From contig OY743184.1 in assembly GCA_963555705.1 (NCBI GenBank), positions 30,390,614-30,454,613 of the forward strand: DNA of 64,000 nucleotides, read 5' to 3'. Of the stretch, positions 33,311 to 45,680 are shown in pieces. The first letter of the stretch is position 1; every line of letters begins with the position of its first letter. The notes beneath the pieces are model-generated. The model was not told the origin of the DNA and searched no databases. It saw only the letters and a list, made by a program, of their open reading frames with translations. This DNA comes from Ligustrum vulgare (taxonomy: Eukaryota > Streptophyta > Magnoliopsida > Lamiales > Oleaceae). Made by a program: the position numbers and the translations under genes.

Positions 33311-34215
33311 GTTTCTCTCTCAAATTCTTACAAAAAACATCCATCCACTGAATAGGTGAGAAGGGGATTAAAAGCAGGATTCAAGGCGGGAGATTTGAAG
33401 ACTACATAGGAGGATAATTTCTTCGTGCATGATAGTTTTCTTCTTCATTGATTCAATGAACCCGGTCATGTTTTCTCACTTTTATTGCTTTAATTACTCT
33501 TTTGTGATGTGTAACTAATTTAATATTTGGGATGAACGATGTAGCCTAATTTTATTTTATTAATTTCAAACTTCAAGTTTTGCGTTTATGTTGCATGTCT
33601 TGATTTTATTATTGTATTTAATGCGTGATTTAATTGGCCACTAATTCATTGATATCATGAGTGATTTTCATAATTCGAAAGGTGGGTTAATAACTTAGAC
33701 CACGGTAATAAATTCGACAGTTTCAACAAAAAGATAAAGATATGAATTTGTAGTTGCATGCGATCAATATTGAATTGTTATGTTTTATGTATTTAACTGA
33801 GGAATAATTCTGACCCTCTATAGAGATATATGATTGACTTAATTAAATAGAATTGATTTAAACTCGAGAAAGGAATCTCAATATACATTCGTGAATTCGA
33901 TCGAACACATAAATAGAAATAAAACTTGAGGTATGAAATTAATATTATTGGCCACGGTGAAATTGTAAATCCCAACACTTTACTATCACTTTAGAACATC
34001 TTGACATTCGTGTTATTTTATTTATTGCGTTTATTTAGTTTAATTTCTTATTTTAGTTTAGATCACCAATAATCATTCGTTTGTTCAAATAAAGTTAGAG
34101 TTAAACATATTTCAATAATTAATTAAAATCCTCGTGGGAACAATAATCTGGACTCTTTTGTCCATTATATTACTTGTCACGACTCATACAGTTACGGTAT
34201 GTTTTGCATATACAA
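33311..34215 (+). repeat. LTR remnant related to 1-928
   Basis: Shares 'gggatgaacgatgtagcctaa', 'taattcgaaaggtgggttaataa', 'ctctatagagatatatgattgactta' and the 3' block 'ccttgtgg...ggactcttttgtcc' with 1-928. No ORF. Boundaries are approximate; I saw no target duplication. Confidence 0.6.
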
Positions 34216-35607
34216 AATAAGTGAGCAGAGCCATGGGAGATCATGCATTTATACCTTCAAGAAAACGTATGTTTTGCATTGTATGAAATAGGCGGTTGTT
34301 GAACGTCCAACATCATCAGAGCTGTTGAATGTAGGGACGAGGCATAAATGCAATTTTCAGTATCCGTTGGTAACAAGAAATCAAGATCAACAGAAGATTC
34401 TTGAAGGAAAGTTATAAAATCATAAATGATGTAATATCTTGAGTAGCCTTTCTAGAAAACAAGCGAATGTTTTCTTGAAGAAAACAAGGGAAATACTTGA
34501 AGAAAACACAAAAGATGTAGAGGGTATGGAAAAGAAAAAAAAATGACTAGTGATGAAGAAGACAAAGAAAAGAACTTATATTGACGGACGACATGATGAG
34601 ATGTTAGCCGCCAAAAAAGACACACGTTTGAGCTATAAGTTGGAGGGAATAACAAGGGTTTCGTGCTTTTGGGATTTTAAACCAATAGAACGTACAAATT
34701 CTTGAATACAGCAAAAGTAATGATTACACATTAATTAAATCACATTGTGGGTAATTGTTGATATATAAAAATTTCTAATGTTTCCAATACAAAGGCCCAT
34801 AAGTAAGGAGCCCAAATATGAAAATTAGGATGATGTCAAATGATTCGTTCATATAGATGAAGGTGGTAAGTGAATTTTATGCACTTATTTTGATGCTAAA
34901 ATTATGAATTTAAATCATTGTTTTAGAATAAATTCTACTTAATTTGTATAATTTTTATTTATCTCAATCTTTCCCCAAAGTCAAGAGAATGGAACAATCG
35001 AGATGAATAAAGTTCAATTGAAAGGCATTCGGACTAAGTACTGCAAAATGGAAGTAAACAAGGAGTATTGAGAATCAAATCGGAGCTAAATTGGAGAAAT
35101 TTAGAAGTTCAAGGGCTTAATTGTACAAATCAAGAGACGAAGATTTGAATTGAATACAACAAAAGAAGAGGAACCAGCATGCAATTAAGAAAAGGAAAAA
35201 ACTTCAATTATGGAAAATGAAGAAATTTTATGAACCAAGCGATCTTAGGTCTTGCCAGGTCGCTTATAAGAGAAGATGAACTTGGATTAATGTAACCAAG
35301 CGTCCACCCTGGTTTCTACCAAGCAATCAAACTTTGGCCAGATTTGTTTTCCCATTTTATTCTGAATTTTGTGATTTTTTCTAATCGAACAAGGACTCTA
35401 CCCTAACTTTAAATAGGAGTAGATGCATGAATTTAAATTATTTCTACTTATCCGATACTCAACTTTTCACGTGTTTGTAAATAGTCAAAACCAAATGTAT
35501 ACTCACATGAGAATTCACCGAACATAATTTGGCTTAAAATGCATAAATCTAGATCCCATGTAGTCAAAAAATATTTTACTTTTTATTTTTCTTGCATATC
35601 TCACAAG
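34216..35607. other. Unassigned AT-rich stretch
   Basis: No supported ORF and no recognised element. A short block near 34890-35010 ('gcacttattttgatgctaaaatt') has the feel of an LTR start, but I cannot delimit it. Confidence 0.4.
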
Positions 35608-35612
35608 TGTGA

Positions 35613-36383
35613 TGATGAGTACCAAGTGGCCCTACGAGCAACGACTCATTGCATGTGCCGGTGGGACCAATAACGAGGCTGAGGGCTAAGAAGATCAAAC
35701 AAGTCATGCAAGGATTTATGCAAGCTTGGGTGGATGAGCATTCGAGTACAAGACAAAAGGCCCAACTTTTGACTCATGACATGATAGAAGAGGAGCCAAA
35801 GTTGATGCAAGTGATTTGGGCTGAGAATCGAGTTCAAGAACACGGAGTTGGGGATTTAAACCACGCGATCGCATGGGCATTAATCCTAGGGCTATCGCTA
35901 ACTGCACTGAGAAGGAGACCCGAGAGTTTTTGGCCTCGCCACGCGATCGCCGCCATGACACCTGCACGATCGTGTGGGTATAGAAATTAGGGGTTTACGC
36001 GTTTTTTATTCTTTTTCCGTTTTGGGCCCATATGTTGTGGCTTTGTCTTGTTTTCCGCGAGAATACTCTTTATTACTTACTTTTCATTCATTGTAAACAA
36101 AACTTTTAGATTATTGATAATTTAAGGTGAGTTATTCCCTTGTTCTTCTTCATCTTTATTGAACAAATCGAACTTATCAAAGGATTAGACAACATTTGTG
36201 GTGTTCACCCTTTGTGGTTCTTATCTCCGCATTGTAACTGGTCTCGGGTTTAATATACCCCCGGTTCTTGCGTCGTGAGGTCGGGGTTGCATTGTTATCG
36301 TCTACCGATTGGATTTGGGGCTTTCCGGCGTTTCGAGTCTTAATTTCGTATGTTCTTCGTGATCCCCATAACGGATCACATCA
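35613..36383 (+). repeat. Element D 5' LTR
   Basis: Starts tgatgagtacc, ends ggatcacatca. It contains GCGATCGC-like palindromes near 35863-35972, at the place where element C's LTR has ACGGCCGT. The ORF over 35649-35990 is the integrase tail that overlaps the LTR and is not an independent gene. Confidence 0.9.
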
Positions 36384-36385
36384 TC

Positions 36386-36397
36386 TGGTATCAGAGC
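36386..36397 (+). other. Primer-binding site of element D, initiator tRNA-Met type
   Basis: TGGTATCAGAGC, two bases after the 5' LTR. Confidence 0.92.
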
Positions 36398-37006
36398 TGA
36401 TCTCTGAATCCGATTTTTTTTATATTTCTTGTTTTTGTTCCTTTATTGAAATTCCATTCAATTCTTGGGTTTCATGAAATTCTTCACTAATTCAAGATTG
36501 GTCGTAGTTTCAATTCTTGTTCTTGTTGATTGTTCTTGATTAGAAAAAAAAAAGTACGAAATTAAAAAAAAAAGTGATTATTATTGAAATCAAGATCAAG
36601 AACACCATTTCATATTCAAGAAGACCTTTCTTGATATCTTTTACATTATTTCCTACATTCTTGATAGTTTCTCCTTATCCATTACTACTCTAAAAATTCA
36701 TTCTTGGTTCGTGCAATCAAAATTTCTACTTTTTTCAAGAAAATCACCTTCTTGAAAATCTTCCATTCGTTCTTCCATTGCGTTCTCGTTCGATACTTGT
36801 CATTGAACTTTGGGGTTATTTCCATGGAGGTCAAATCCTTAACTAGTTTGGTTGGTTCATTGAGAACTAGAGAAAAGGGAAACGAGAGGAAAGAGGCAGT
36901 GTGGTGAGAATATTAGAGGGAAAAATCCGAATTAAGTGATACATGTGTGACAAACACGTGAGGATCATTACATAAATTTTCTTTTCTTTTCTTTAAATTA
37001 CTAACC

Positions 37007-38376
37007 ATGTCACAGAAGGAAGCATCATCAACAGGGGAGGATAACATGAAATTTCAGATGCTTGCATTATTGGAGGAACAGATGAAGAAATTGGAAGCAA
37101 AGATGGATGCAAAATTGGAAGCAAGGTTGGGTACGCCATTAGGCGTGAATTTAGGGAGGACTAATGACCTGGTGGATACGCGTCGCGCAGGGATTGTTCA
37201 ACCGCGTCAGGAACAACCATGAGCATTCCCTAATTTGAGGATGTTGATAGTGATGGTGATAGTGGAGACTTGTCCATAGCTAGTGTGGGTAGGAGACGGG
37301 ATCGAGGAGAAAGACGCGAAAGGGGTTATAGGTGTGAACGTAGGGATAGAGATGACATAGATGGGCATGTTGGTAACATAAAAATGTCCATCCCTTCTTT
37401 TCAAGGTAAAAGTAATTTGGAAATCTATTTTGAGTGGGAAAAGAGGGTAGAACTAATTTTTGATTGTCATAACTATTCTGAGGCTAAAAAGGTTAAATTG
37501 GCGGTTGTAAAATTCACAGATTATGCTATAGTATGGTGGGATCAGTTGGTGACTAGTAAAAGAAGGAATAGGGAGAGACCTATTGAGACTTGGGATGAGT
37601 TGAAGGCCCTTATGAGAAAGAGGTTTGTGCCTAACCATTACTATAAGGATCTTTATCAAAAATTACAAACCCTTTCCCAAGGTAGTAGGAGTATGGAAGA
37701 TTATCATAGGGAAATGAGAATTGCTATGATTAGAGCAAATATTGAAGAGGATCCAGAGGCGACCATGGCTAGGTTTTTAAGTGGTTTGAATCAATATATT
37801 GCTAATGTTATTGAATTGTAGCATTATATCGATTTGGAGGACATATTGCATATGGCCATGAAAGTGGAGCGGCAGTTGAAAAGGAAGGGGACCTCGAAAT
37901 TTTCTACAGGTTCTCCTTTTGGGAAACCCACATGGAGTGGGACCCCTAAAAATGAAGGGGTTGTTCAGAAAAGCAAGTTTGAAACACCGAAGGGAAAGGA
38001 AGACCCACCCAAGGAAGGTAAAATTATTTCTGATTCTCAAGCTCCTAGAAGTAGAGATATTAGATGTTTTAAATGTACAGTTTTAGGACACATCTCTTCA
38101 CAATGTCCAAATAAACGGGTGTTGATTGTGCGTGACGGGGTATTGTGTTCGGAGGATGAGAAGGAAGAAGAGGATGAGTATAAGGATATGCCAACTTTAG
38201 AGGAGGCTAGTGATTGTGAGGATGGGGACTACGCTGTAGCTAAATCACTTGTCAATAGAAGGGCCCTTAGTACTCAAGTTAAAGTGGAAGAGTCGGGTGA
38301 GCAAAGGAAAAATATCTTTCATACTAGGTGCTTTGTGAATAATAAGGTATGTAGTTTGATAATTGATGGGGGGTAG
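37007..38376 (+). pseudogene. Element D gag, broken
   Basis: Starts MSQKEASSTGEDN with a coiled-coil-like N-terminus, then Arg-rich RRRDRGERRERG and the retrotransposon gag domain (IETWDELKALMRKRFVPNHY near 37585-37645). A CCHC zinc knuckle CFKCTVLGHISSQC lies near 38062-38105. Breaks: a frameshift near 37222-37270 and a stop at about 37819 (IEL then TAG). The knuckle identifies a nucleocapsid-like function. Confidence 0.88.
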
Positions 38377-38594
38377 TTATACGAACGTGGCCAGTACTAC
38401 TCTAGTGGAAAAATTGTGTCTATCTGTGCTAAAACACCCTAGGCCTTACAGATTGCAGTGGTTAAATGAGTTGGGAGAGATTAAGGCGAATAAGCAAGTG
38501 GTAATTGATCTCGCAATTGGGAAGTATGAAGATAGGGTGGTTTGTGATGTGGTTCCTATGCATGCGGGGCACATCTTGTTGAACAGGCTGTTGG
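38300..38594 (+). pseudogene. Element D protease, interrupted
   Basis: CSLIIDGGSYTNVAS near 38351-38400 is the aspartic-protease active-site region, with the usual D-[ST]-G read as D-G-G. A frame shift occurs at the G run near 38370. It continues to AGHILLNRLL and is then cut by the inserted LTR at 38595. Confidence 0.8.
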
Positions 38595-40026
38595 TGTGAA
38601 ATACCGCAAGTGTACAATATCACTAACAAGTAGTAAAAGTGGACTTTTGAGTCCGGGTTGTTGATCCCACGAGGACTATTTATTTGTTATCGATTTACTT
38701 CGATACAATAGAATTCTTAAACTAGAAACAAAACTAATTAAGAAAATAAATTGCAAAATAATAAAAACAAAATAAAAAATGACAAATAATTGGAAATCAA
38801 TTAAATAAACAATGCAATTAAATTGAAAATAGACAATTAAACTAAAAGCAATTAATAAAAGCAAGAAACAAACGTGGTGGATTTTGAACAATTGAATGAA
38901 TATCGGGACTAACGATTTCGAAATAACGTTCTTGCTTAATTTCTCATCTCAAGTTGTTTTCTAAAATTATATTTGGTCGAATTCACGCATATATCTAATT
39001 TACCTCTCTCGAGTTCAAATTAGATCTATTTAACTAAGTCAACCATATATCTCTACAGCGGGTCAGAGTTCTCCTTAACTAAATGCATTAAATTTCCTAG
39101 GAATTCATAAGTGACCACATGCAACCACAAATTCATATCTCTATCTTTTTGTTGAAATTGCCGGATTTTATTACGTGATCTAATTGTTAACTCACCTCTC
39201 GGATTATGAAAAAAACCATTAATTCATGAATTGGTGATCAAGCAACTCAAGCATTAAACGCAATAATAAAATCAATACATGAAAATAAAGTGCTAACTTG
39301 AGAATTAAAATCAAACTAAAACATTAAATCTATATCGTCAATCCCGATTTAAAAATTTAACTATGCATGTTTGTGAAATAAAAAGCAATAAATAATAAAA
39401 CTTGGAGTTTAAATAATTGAAGGATTAACATCACCGGCCAGCACCAAGAATCACCAAAATCTGCTAATATTTTTTTATTCCAGCCTAGTCCTTCCCTCAC
39501 AATCGGCTGTCTTCTTCCCCTGCTGCCTTTTACCACCACCAGATTTCTCCAAGTGCAACCTTTTATTCTCCAATTAAAATTAAAACTCCCAAGCTTCCTC
39601 AGCTGCGCAGCCCGTGTATATATATTACAAGAAAAGCTCCTCTCCTCAGCTAGTGACACACGGCTCTCCCCAGATTCTGAATTTTATGCCCAGCAATTAC
39701 TCTTCCAGCAAGTAAACAAATCAGCCCTTCCTCTGAATTCTACAATTCTTTCCACCAGCCGATTTGTTCTCAAGAATTCTCCCAATTTTATGTCTGCTGC
39801 CCGTTTTTCACCATTAATTCCTAACCAAAGTCAACCACTTTAATCCCCCCACCTGCCAACAGAATAATGTTCCCACCTTTCTCCAATTTTTTTCTTCAAT
39901 TCTTTCCGAGCCTCTTCCTTTTTTACCACCCTCGACTGATATATATGTATATGTTTTTTTTTTCTATCCACCACTTTTTCTCCTAATCGGCTGCCTTCTT
40001 TCAATGTATATATATATATATATACA
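38595..40026 (-). repeat. LTR-derived insertion in element D
   Basis: Plus-strand start tgtgaaataccgcaagtgtac followed by 'ggacttttgagtccgggttg' and 'cccacgaggac': a gypsy LTR 3' end in minus orientation, like 45681-47225. The right edge is a (TA)n run near 40006-40025. I could not find a matching target duplication, and a piece of element D's protease is missing, so a deletion accompanied or followed the insertion. Probably a solo LTR. Coordinates approximate. Confidence 0.6.
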
Positions 40027-41280
40027 TTCACCAAGGACGGGAAAAATGTCAAACTTATGCCTTTGTCACCACAACAGGTCTATGAGGACCAGTTAAAACT
40101 AAAAAGTGAGGAAGAGAAAAAGAGAGTTGGGACCACGTTCCCAGAAAAAGAAGAGTTGAGTGATCAAAAGAGAGTTGGGACCACGATCCCAGAAAAAGGA
40201 GAGTTGAGTGATCAAAAGAGAATTGGGGCCATGATCCCAGAAAAATGAGAGGGTGTGAAGAGTGCCAGAAAAGAAAAAAGAGAGAAAACAAAAGTGAGCT
40301 TCTACGCAAAACAAAGTGAGATCACCAGAGCCATATATGAAAACAAACCAGTGATTTTGTTAATGTACAAGGAATCTTTCCTTGCACTTGATGAAGCTAA
40401 CCACCCCCTCCCTAGTTTAGATGTGTCTCTTTTTGCAGGAATTTGAAGACTTGTTTCCCGAGGAAATACCTAGTGGGCTTCCACCTATTCGTGGGATTGA
40501 GCACCAAATTGATTCGTGCCCGGAGCTGTCATCCCAAACAGGCCAGCTTATAGGAGTAATCCGGAAGAAACAAAGGAGCTTCAAAGGAAAGTTGAGGAAT
40601 TGTTGAACAAGGGCTATGTCAGAAAAAGCATGAGCCCATGTGCAGTACCAGTGTTGCTAGTGCCCAAGAAGGATGGAACTTGGAGGATGTGTGTGGATTG
40701 TAGAGCAGTCAACAATATCACGGTAAAGTATCGCCATCCTATACCTAGATTAGATGATATGCTTGACGAGTTGCATGGAGCATGTATGTTTAGCAAAATA
40801 GATCTCAAAAGTGGCTATCACCAAATTCGCATGAAAGAAGGTATGAATGGAAAACCACCTCCAAAACCAAGTATGGTTTATATGAATGAATGGTTATGCC
40901 ATTCGGCCTCTCAAATGCCCCTAGCACTTTTATGAGACTTATGAACTATGTTTTGCGTACTTACATTGGTAAATTTGTTGTGGTATACTTTGATGACATT
41001 TTGGTGTATAGTAAGGACTTAGGTGATCACATTGAACATTTAAGATCCGTATTGGAAGTTTTGAAAACTGAGAAACTATATGCTAGTTTTAAGAAGTGTA
41101 CATTTTGCATGGAAAAGGTGATTTTTCTAGGATTTGTTGTTAGTGCAAATGGTGTTGCTATTAAAGAGTGGCCACTCCCAAAAGTATTACGAAGGTTAGG
41201 AGCTTTCACGGGTTGACTGGATTTTATAGGAGATTTATTAAAGACTTTAGTACACTTGCAGCACTACTCACGGAATCTCG
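40027..41280 (+). pseudogene. Element D reverse transcriptase, RNase H deleted
   Basis: KLMPLSPQQVYEDQ, then FPEEIPSGLPPIRGIEHQID (near 40456). RT motifs: WRMCVDCRAVNNI near 40680, FSKIDLKSGYHQIRM near 40790, MPFGLSNAPSTF near 40893 and catalytic YFDD near 40988. Frameshifts near 40245, 40500, 40860 and 41160. After [18 protein letters not shown] the frame jumps at about 41277 to [17 protein letters not shown], which normally follows RNase H, so the whole RNase H domain has been deleted. Confidence 0.88.
40123..40245 (+). repeat. 48-bp coding tandem repeat in element D
   Basis: Two and a half copies of a unit encoding RVGTTFPEKEELSDQK in the linker before RT, at 40123, 40171 and 40219. The last copy runs into a stop (ATCCCAGAAAAATGA). 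Confidence 0.85.
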
Positions 41281-42726
41281 CAGGTATGTACTTCTAAACT
41301 CTTTAAATGCTAGGTTGCTTGGGTTTGAATATATTAGAGGTATGTATGTTGATGACCCTGATTTTTCTACCATTTATGCTTCTTGTGAAAAGTGGGCAAT
41401 TGATAAGTTTTATAGGCATGAGGCTTGTTTAGGGAAAACAAACTTTGTGTGCCAAATTGCTCTATGCGTGTTGTTAGTACTTGAGGCTCATGGTGGAGGG
41501 TTAATGGGAGATTTTGGTGTCTTAAAAACCTTACAAATATTGCAGGAGCATTTTTATTGGCCTAAAATGAAAAGAGATGTTCACCATATTTGTGACAGAT
41601 GCATAACTTGTAAACAAGCTAAGTCTAGGGTCCTAATACAGGGATTGTATACGCCTTTACCTGTACCTAATGAGCCTTGGGTAGATATATCTATGGATTT
41701 TGTTTTAGGTTTTCCTAGGACAAAAAAAGGTAGGGACTCTATATTTGTGGTCGTAGACAGGTTTAGTAAAATGACACATTTCATCCCTTGTAAGACTTCA
41801 TGGGTGTACCTCGGAGTATTGTGTCTGATAGGGATGTTAAGTTCCTTAGCTACTTTTGGAAAGTCTTGTGGGGGAAGATGAGTACTAAGTTGTTATTTTC
41901 TATTACATGTCACTCTCAAACTGATGGTCAAACAGAGGTAGTTAATAGAACATTAATTCAATTTCTGCGCACTATCATAAATAAAAACCTGAAGAGTTGG
42001 GAAGAATTTTTGCCTTTTGTTGAGTTTGCATATAATAGAGCTGTGCATTCTACTACATCATATTCACCTTTTGAAGTTATTTATGGTTTTAACCCACTGA
42101 CTCCTCTTGATTTAATTCCTTTTCCTGTAGATGAAAGGAGCAGTTTGGACGGAAAGAAAAAGGCCAAACTTGTAAAGTCAATCCATGAGAAGGTGAATGA
42201 CCAAATAGAGAAGAAGAACGAGCGTTATGCATCCCAAGCAAACAAAGGGCGGAGGCATGTAACGTTCGAACTGGGTGATTGGGTGTGGGTGCACTTGCGA
42301 AAGGAACGGTTTCCAACACAACGAAAATCAAAGTTGCAGCCAACGGGAGATGGACATTTTCAAGTCATTGAAAAGATAAATGACAATGCAAACAAGCTGG
42401 ATCTCCCAGGAGAGTATAACGTTTCTGCTTCTTTTAACATTGCTGACCTTTCTCTGTTTGATGCAGGTGATGATTCGAGGACGAATCATTTTCAACAGGG
42501 AGGGGATGGTGAGTACCAAAGTGGCCCTACGAGCAAGGACCCGTTGCATGTGCCGGTGGGACCAATAACGAGGCTGAGGACTAAGAAGATCAAACAGGAC
42601 ATGGAAGGATTTATGCAAGCTTGGGTGGATAAGCATTCGAGTACAAGACCAAAGGCCCAACTTTTGACTCATGACATGATAGAAGAGGAGCCAAAGTTTA
42701 TGCAAGTGATTTGGGTCGAGAATTGA
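41281..42726 (+). pseudogene. Element D integrase, broken
   Basis: Zinc domain with [10 protein letters not shown] and CDRCITCKQ (near 41485-41625), core Asp in [11 protein letters not shown], second Asp in SDRDVKFLS, Glu in DGQTEVVNR, and C-terminal GDWVWVHLRKERFP near 42270. Compared with element C it lacks about 19 residues (DDATNIVDLFF region) at about 41795, with a frame change there. The tail overlaps the 3' LTR and ends at 42726. Confidence 0.88.
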
Positions 42727-43281
42727 GTTCAAGAACACGGAGTTGGGAATTTAAACCACGCGATCACATGGGCATTAATCCTAGGGCGATCGCTAACTGC
42801 ACTGAGAAGGAGACCTGAGAGTTTTTGGCCTCGCCACGAGATCGCCGCCATGACGCCTGCGCGATCGCGTGGGTATAGAAATTAGGGTTTTACGCGTTTT
42901 ATATTCTTTTTCCGTTTTAGGCCCATATGTTGCGGCTTTGTCTCTTTTTTTTTTGCGAGAATACTCTTCATTACTTACTTTTCATTCATTGTAAACACAA
43001 CTTTGAGATTATTGATAATTTAAGGTGAGTGATTCCCTTGTTCTTCTTCGTTCTTATTGAGCAAATTGAACTTATCAAAGGATTAGACAACATTTGTGGC
43101 GTTCACCATTTGTGGTTCTTATCTCCGCATCGTAATGGGTCTCGGGTTTAATATACCCCTGGTTCTTGCGTCTTGAGGTCGGGATTGCATTGTTATTGTC
43201 TACAGATTGGATTTGGGGCTTTCCGTCGTTTCGAGTCTTAATTCCGCGTGTTCTTCGTGATCCCCATAACGGATCACATCA
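42507..43281 (+). repeat. Element D 3' LTR
   Basis: Starts tggtgagtacc after the purine tract aacagggagggga and ends ggatcacatca. It differs from the 5' LTR at many single positions (for example gcgatcgc versus gctatcgc near 42786), so the insertion is old. Confidence 0.9.
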
Positions 43282-43286
43282 TGTGA

Positions 43287-44246
43287 TAACTTCCTTATAT
43301 TTTTCTCTCAAATCCTGAAGTTTCTTCTACTTATGTGATTTCTAAATATCACTAATATGCACAAAAAAGTTAGAATGAAATACATGTTTGCAAAAATAGT
43401 TTGACGGTAATTAGCTCCTAGTTTCACACGCTCAGTGTCAAAAGTTCTAGCCCCATATTTATACCAAGCATTTTATGTTAGTCGCAATTTTCTTTCTTTA
43501 TCTCAACTTTTGTGCAATACCCTTCTCATCAAGCTTTCTAAGTGTCCACTGTAGAGAGCTTTAGACCGATGACTTCCAAGTCAGATGACTTTAGGGCACT
43601 AGGTTCTGAGAATCTTTAAAGATTTAGTTACCCGAGTCACTAAGGCTACAAAGAAAAGGTAAAAGATGTTTTTGTGTCTTATGTGCAAGTCTTCTCCCCT
43701 TTAAGCTTTCTAAGTGACCCATGTATCGAGCTTTAGGCTGATAACTCCCAATTTAGATGAATTAAGGGTACCAAGTTTTAACACCCTTAAAAGTTTAATT
43801 GCTTGACTAAAAAAGGCTACAAAGAAAAGAATATGACTATTATCATATAGCTAGTGCTGACTTGTACTCATTGACTAAAACCCTTTCAACCAAAGGAATA
43901 ATTCAGGACTTCAGACCCTCGTACGTTTATGAATCCCTACACTAATATTTCCACTTTAAACTGCTCTTGAGCAAATTTGGTTTCTAAGTTAAAGGTCATG
44001 ATATCTATAGACTTAATGTGGTGGATCATATGGTTAATCCTAAGTTCAAAATGAAAATGCCCCACATATGCATAGTATATCACTACACGAGTAATAATTC
44101 GACATTACTATTGCTCAAGTTTCATAAAGTTTAACATGGATAAGCAGTAAATGAAAATTTAAGTTCAAAAGCTGTCCAATAATCTAACTAAAGAAAGAAT
44201 TCAATCCTAACTACATCATAGGCAGTAAATAAATCAACAAATAATT

Positions 44247-44298
<52 letters not shown>

Positions 44299-44848
44299 CT
44301 CACACAAAATCGGCAAAATGGATTTAAGTGACAATATTAAAATGACAATTCTTTAGTTTAAAACGTGAATGGTAGTGGGTTTCTAAGAATCTTTGTACTT
44401 AACCCATAGGTACAAGGTTCGAAACCCATGGAAAGCAAAAATCCACTTCTTGAAAACGAGACTGGCAGCCCTTGAGGACCAGGACGACCAGAGGGGGAGT
44501 GGAAAGACCATGAGTACGACACGGAGAAGGCCCCAGCGAGGGAGCTTGGTCGTTACAAATGGCGGCCTCCAGCAGCTCTGACTCCTAGTGTGGAAATAAC
44601 TCCACCCCATTAGCCAAACAAATGGTACTGATCAGACTTGAGAACATTACCTAGCGGGTAGTATCCAATTGGAAGGCAAGAATGACAATGAAGTTGAAGT
44701 TGTGGTACCCTAAGTCCAATTTTTGACCCCTAGCAAGATGATGTATGATTAGGGCCCTCTATTCTTAAACTCAGTCCGATGGGAGGTGAAGTCTACGTGG
44801 TATATGAAGATGTAGAGAACTCATTATCCGTTAGTGAGTTTGCTCGAA
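43287..44848 (-). repeat. Remnant of a minus-strand Athila-type 3' region
   Basis: Contains 'aagctttctaagtgacccatgtatcgagctttaggctgat' type text (near 43710) and 'ctacaaagaaaag' blocks matching the 3' untranslated region of element A in the same orientation. Includes (AT)n at 44250-44297. No supported ORF; the small ones near 44383-44610 look like chance. Confidence 0.5.
44250..44297. repeat. (AT)n microsatellite
   Basis: Uninterrupted run of 24 AT dinucleotides. Confidence 0.95.
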
Positions 44849-45372
44849 TCATCGAGGCCTCTCTAGTACTACATTTGGTCGACCATAGAGAAAATGGGAG
44901 ACCAAGTCTATATCAATATCCTCTTGGATTGGTTCTAGTACCTCTCTGGTGAGCTCTAATACCCTCTCAATTATGGTCGGAGAGAGCCAAACCCATTTGC
45001 CTCTGACCCAGGACTGATCGAAGATCAGCTCCCTCAACTTGATTGAAATTCTCTGGGAATTCCTTGACCAATAAAGGATGAGATCTGTGAGGTATCCCAA
45101 CGAGTTTATGCCAACCAGCTGTATCAATCAAATGTAAAAGCTCTTTGTTGGGGAAGTCTTTCACAATCACCTCCTCTTCTCCCCAAGTACACTTTCTCTT
45201 TAAGAAGGTGTCATATACCTTTTGCTCCTTCGGTCCAAGAAACTGTTGAATAGCACCCGTGTCTGTAGGCTCAAAATTATCATCCAAGCTAGGCGCTCTT
45301 CATTGCCTCTTTGATTTCCCAGCTTTTTCCTCTCCTTTTCGTAAAGGGGCAGATGTAGTTTTAGGAGACATT
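44849..45372 (-). pseudogene. Retrotransposon ORF1-like fragment
   Basis: Starts MSPKTTSAPLRKGEEK at 45372, hits a stop near 45303, then continues DDNFEPTDTGAIQQFLGPKE (45287) with KVYDTFLKRKCTWGEEEVI and HKLVGIPHRSHPLLVKEF, and shifts frame near 45000. This resembles the first ORF found just after the 5' LTR in many plant Athila/Tat-type elements. It lies downstream (minus strand) of the LTR-like 45681-47225, as expected. Function unknown; broken. Confidence 0.5.
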
Positions 45373-45680
45373 GTACCTACAAAAGGTAGATAAGCAATAT
45401 TAGAAATAATATAAAAGCCTCAAAGCACAAGAAAACCATTAAACACATCCAAACTAATAAAAAAGAGCAAAGGGCCATGAATTTAATAAAGTGTGCGATC
45501 AGTGAAGTTCAGCCTCAGACATCGCATCGAAAAAATAAGATTGTCCCAAGACAACTCCATGCATATCAAAGTATGTTACCTAGTCTATATCATGTTCAAA
45601 TTTGAGGTCAAAAGGAGATCGTTTGGGTTCGGAACACGAGGGACAAAGGTATGACGTGAACCTGTCATGAGCTTACAGAT

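Larger units (their letters stand above)
35613..43281 (+). mobile_element. Chromovirus (Ty3/gypsy) element D with LTRs and target duplication
   Basis: LTRs 35613-36383 and 42507-43281, flanked by the 5-bp duplication tgtga (35608-35612 and 43282-43286). Met-tRNA PBS at 36386-36397. Order gag, protease, RT, integrase. It is interrupted by LTR-derived DNA at 38595-40026, lacks RNase H, and has a small deletion in integrase. The same family as element C. Dead. Confidence 0.92.
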
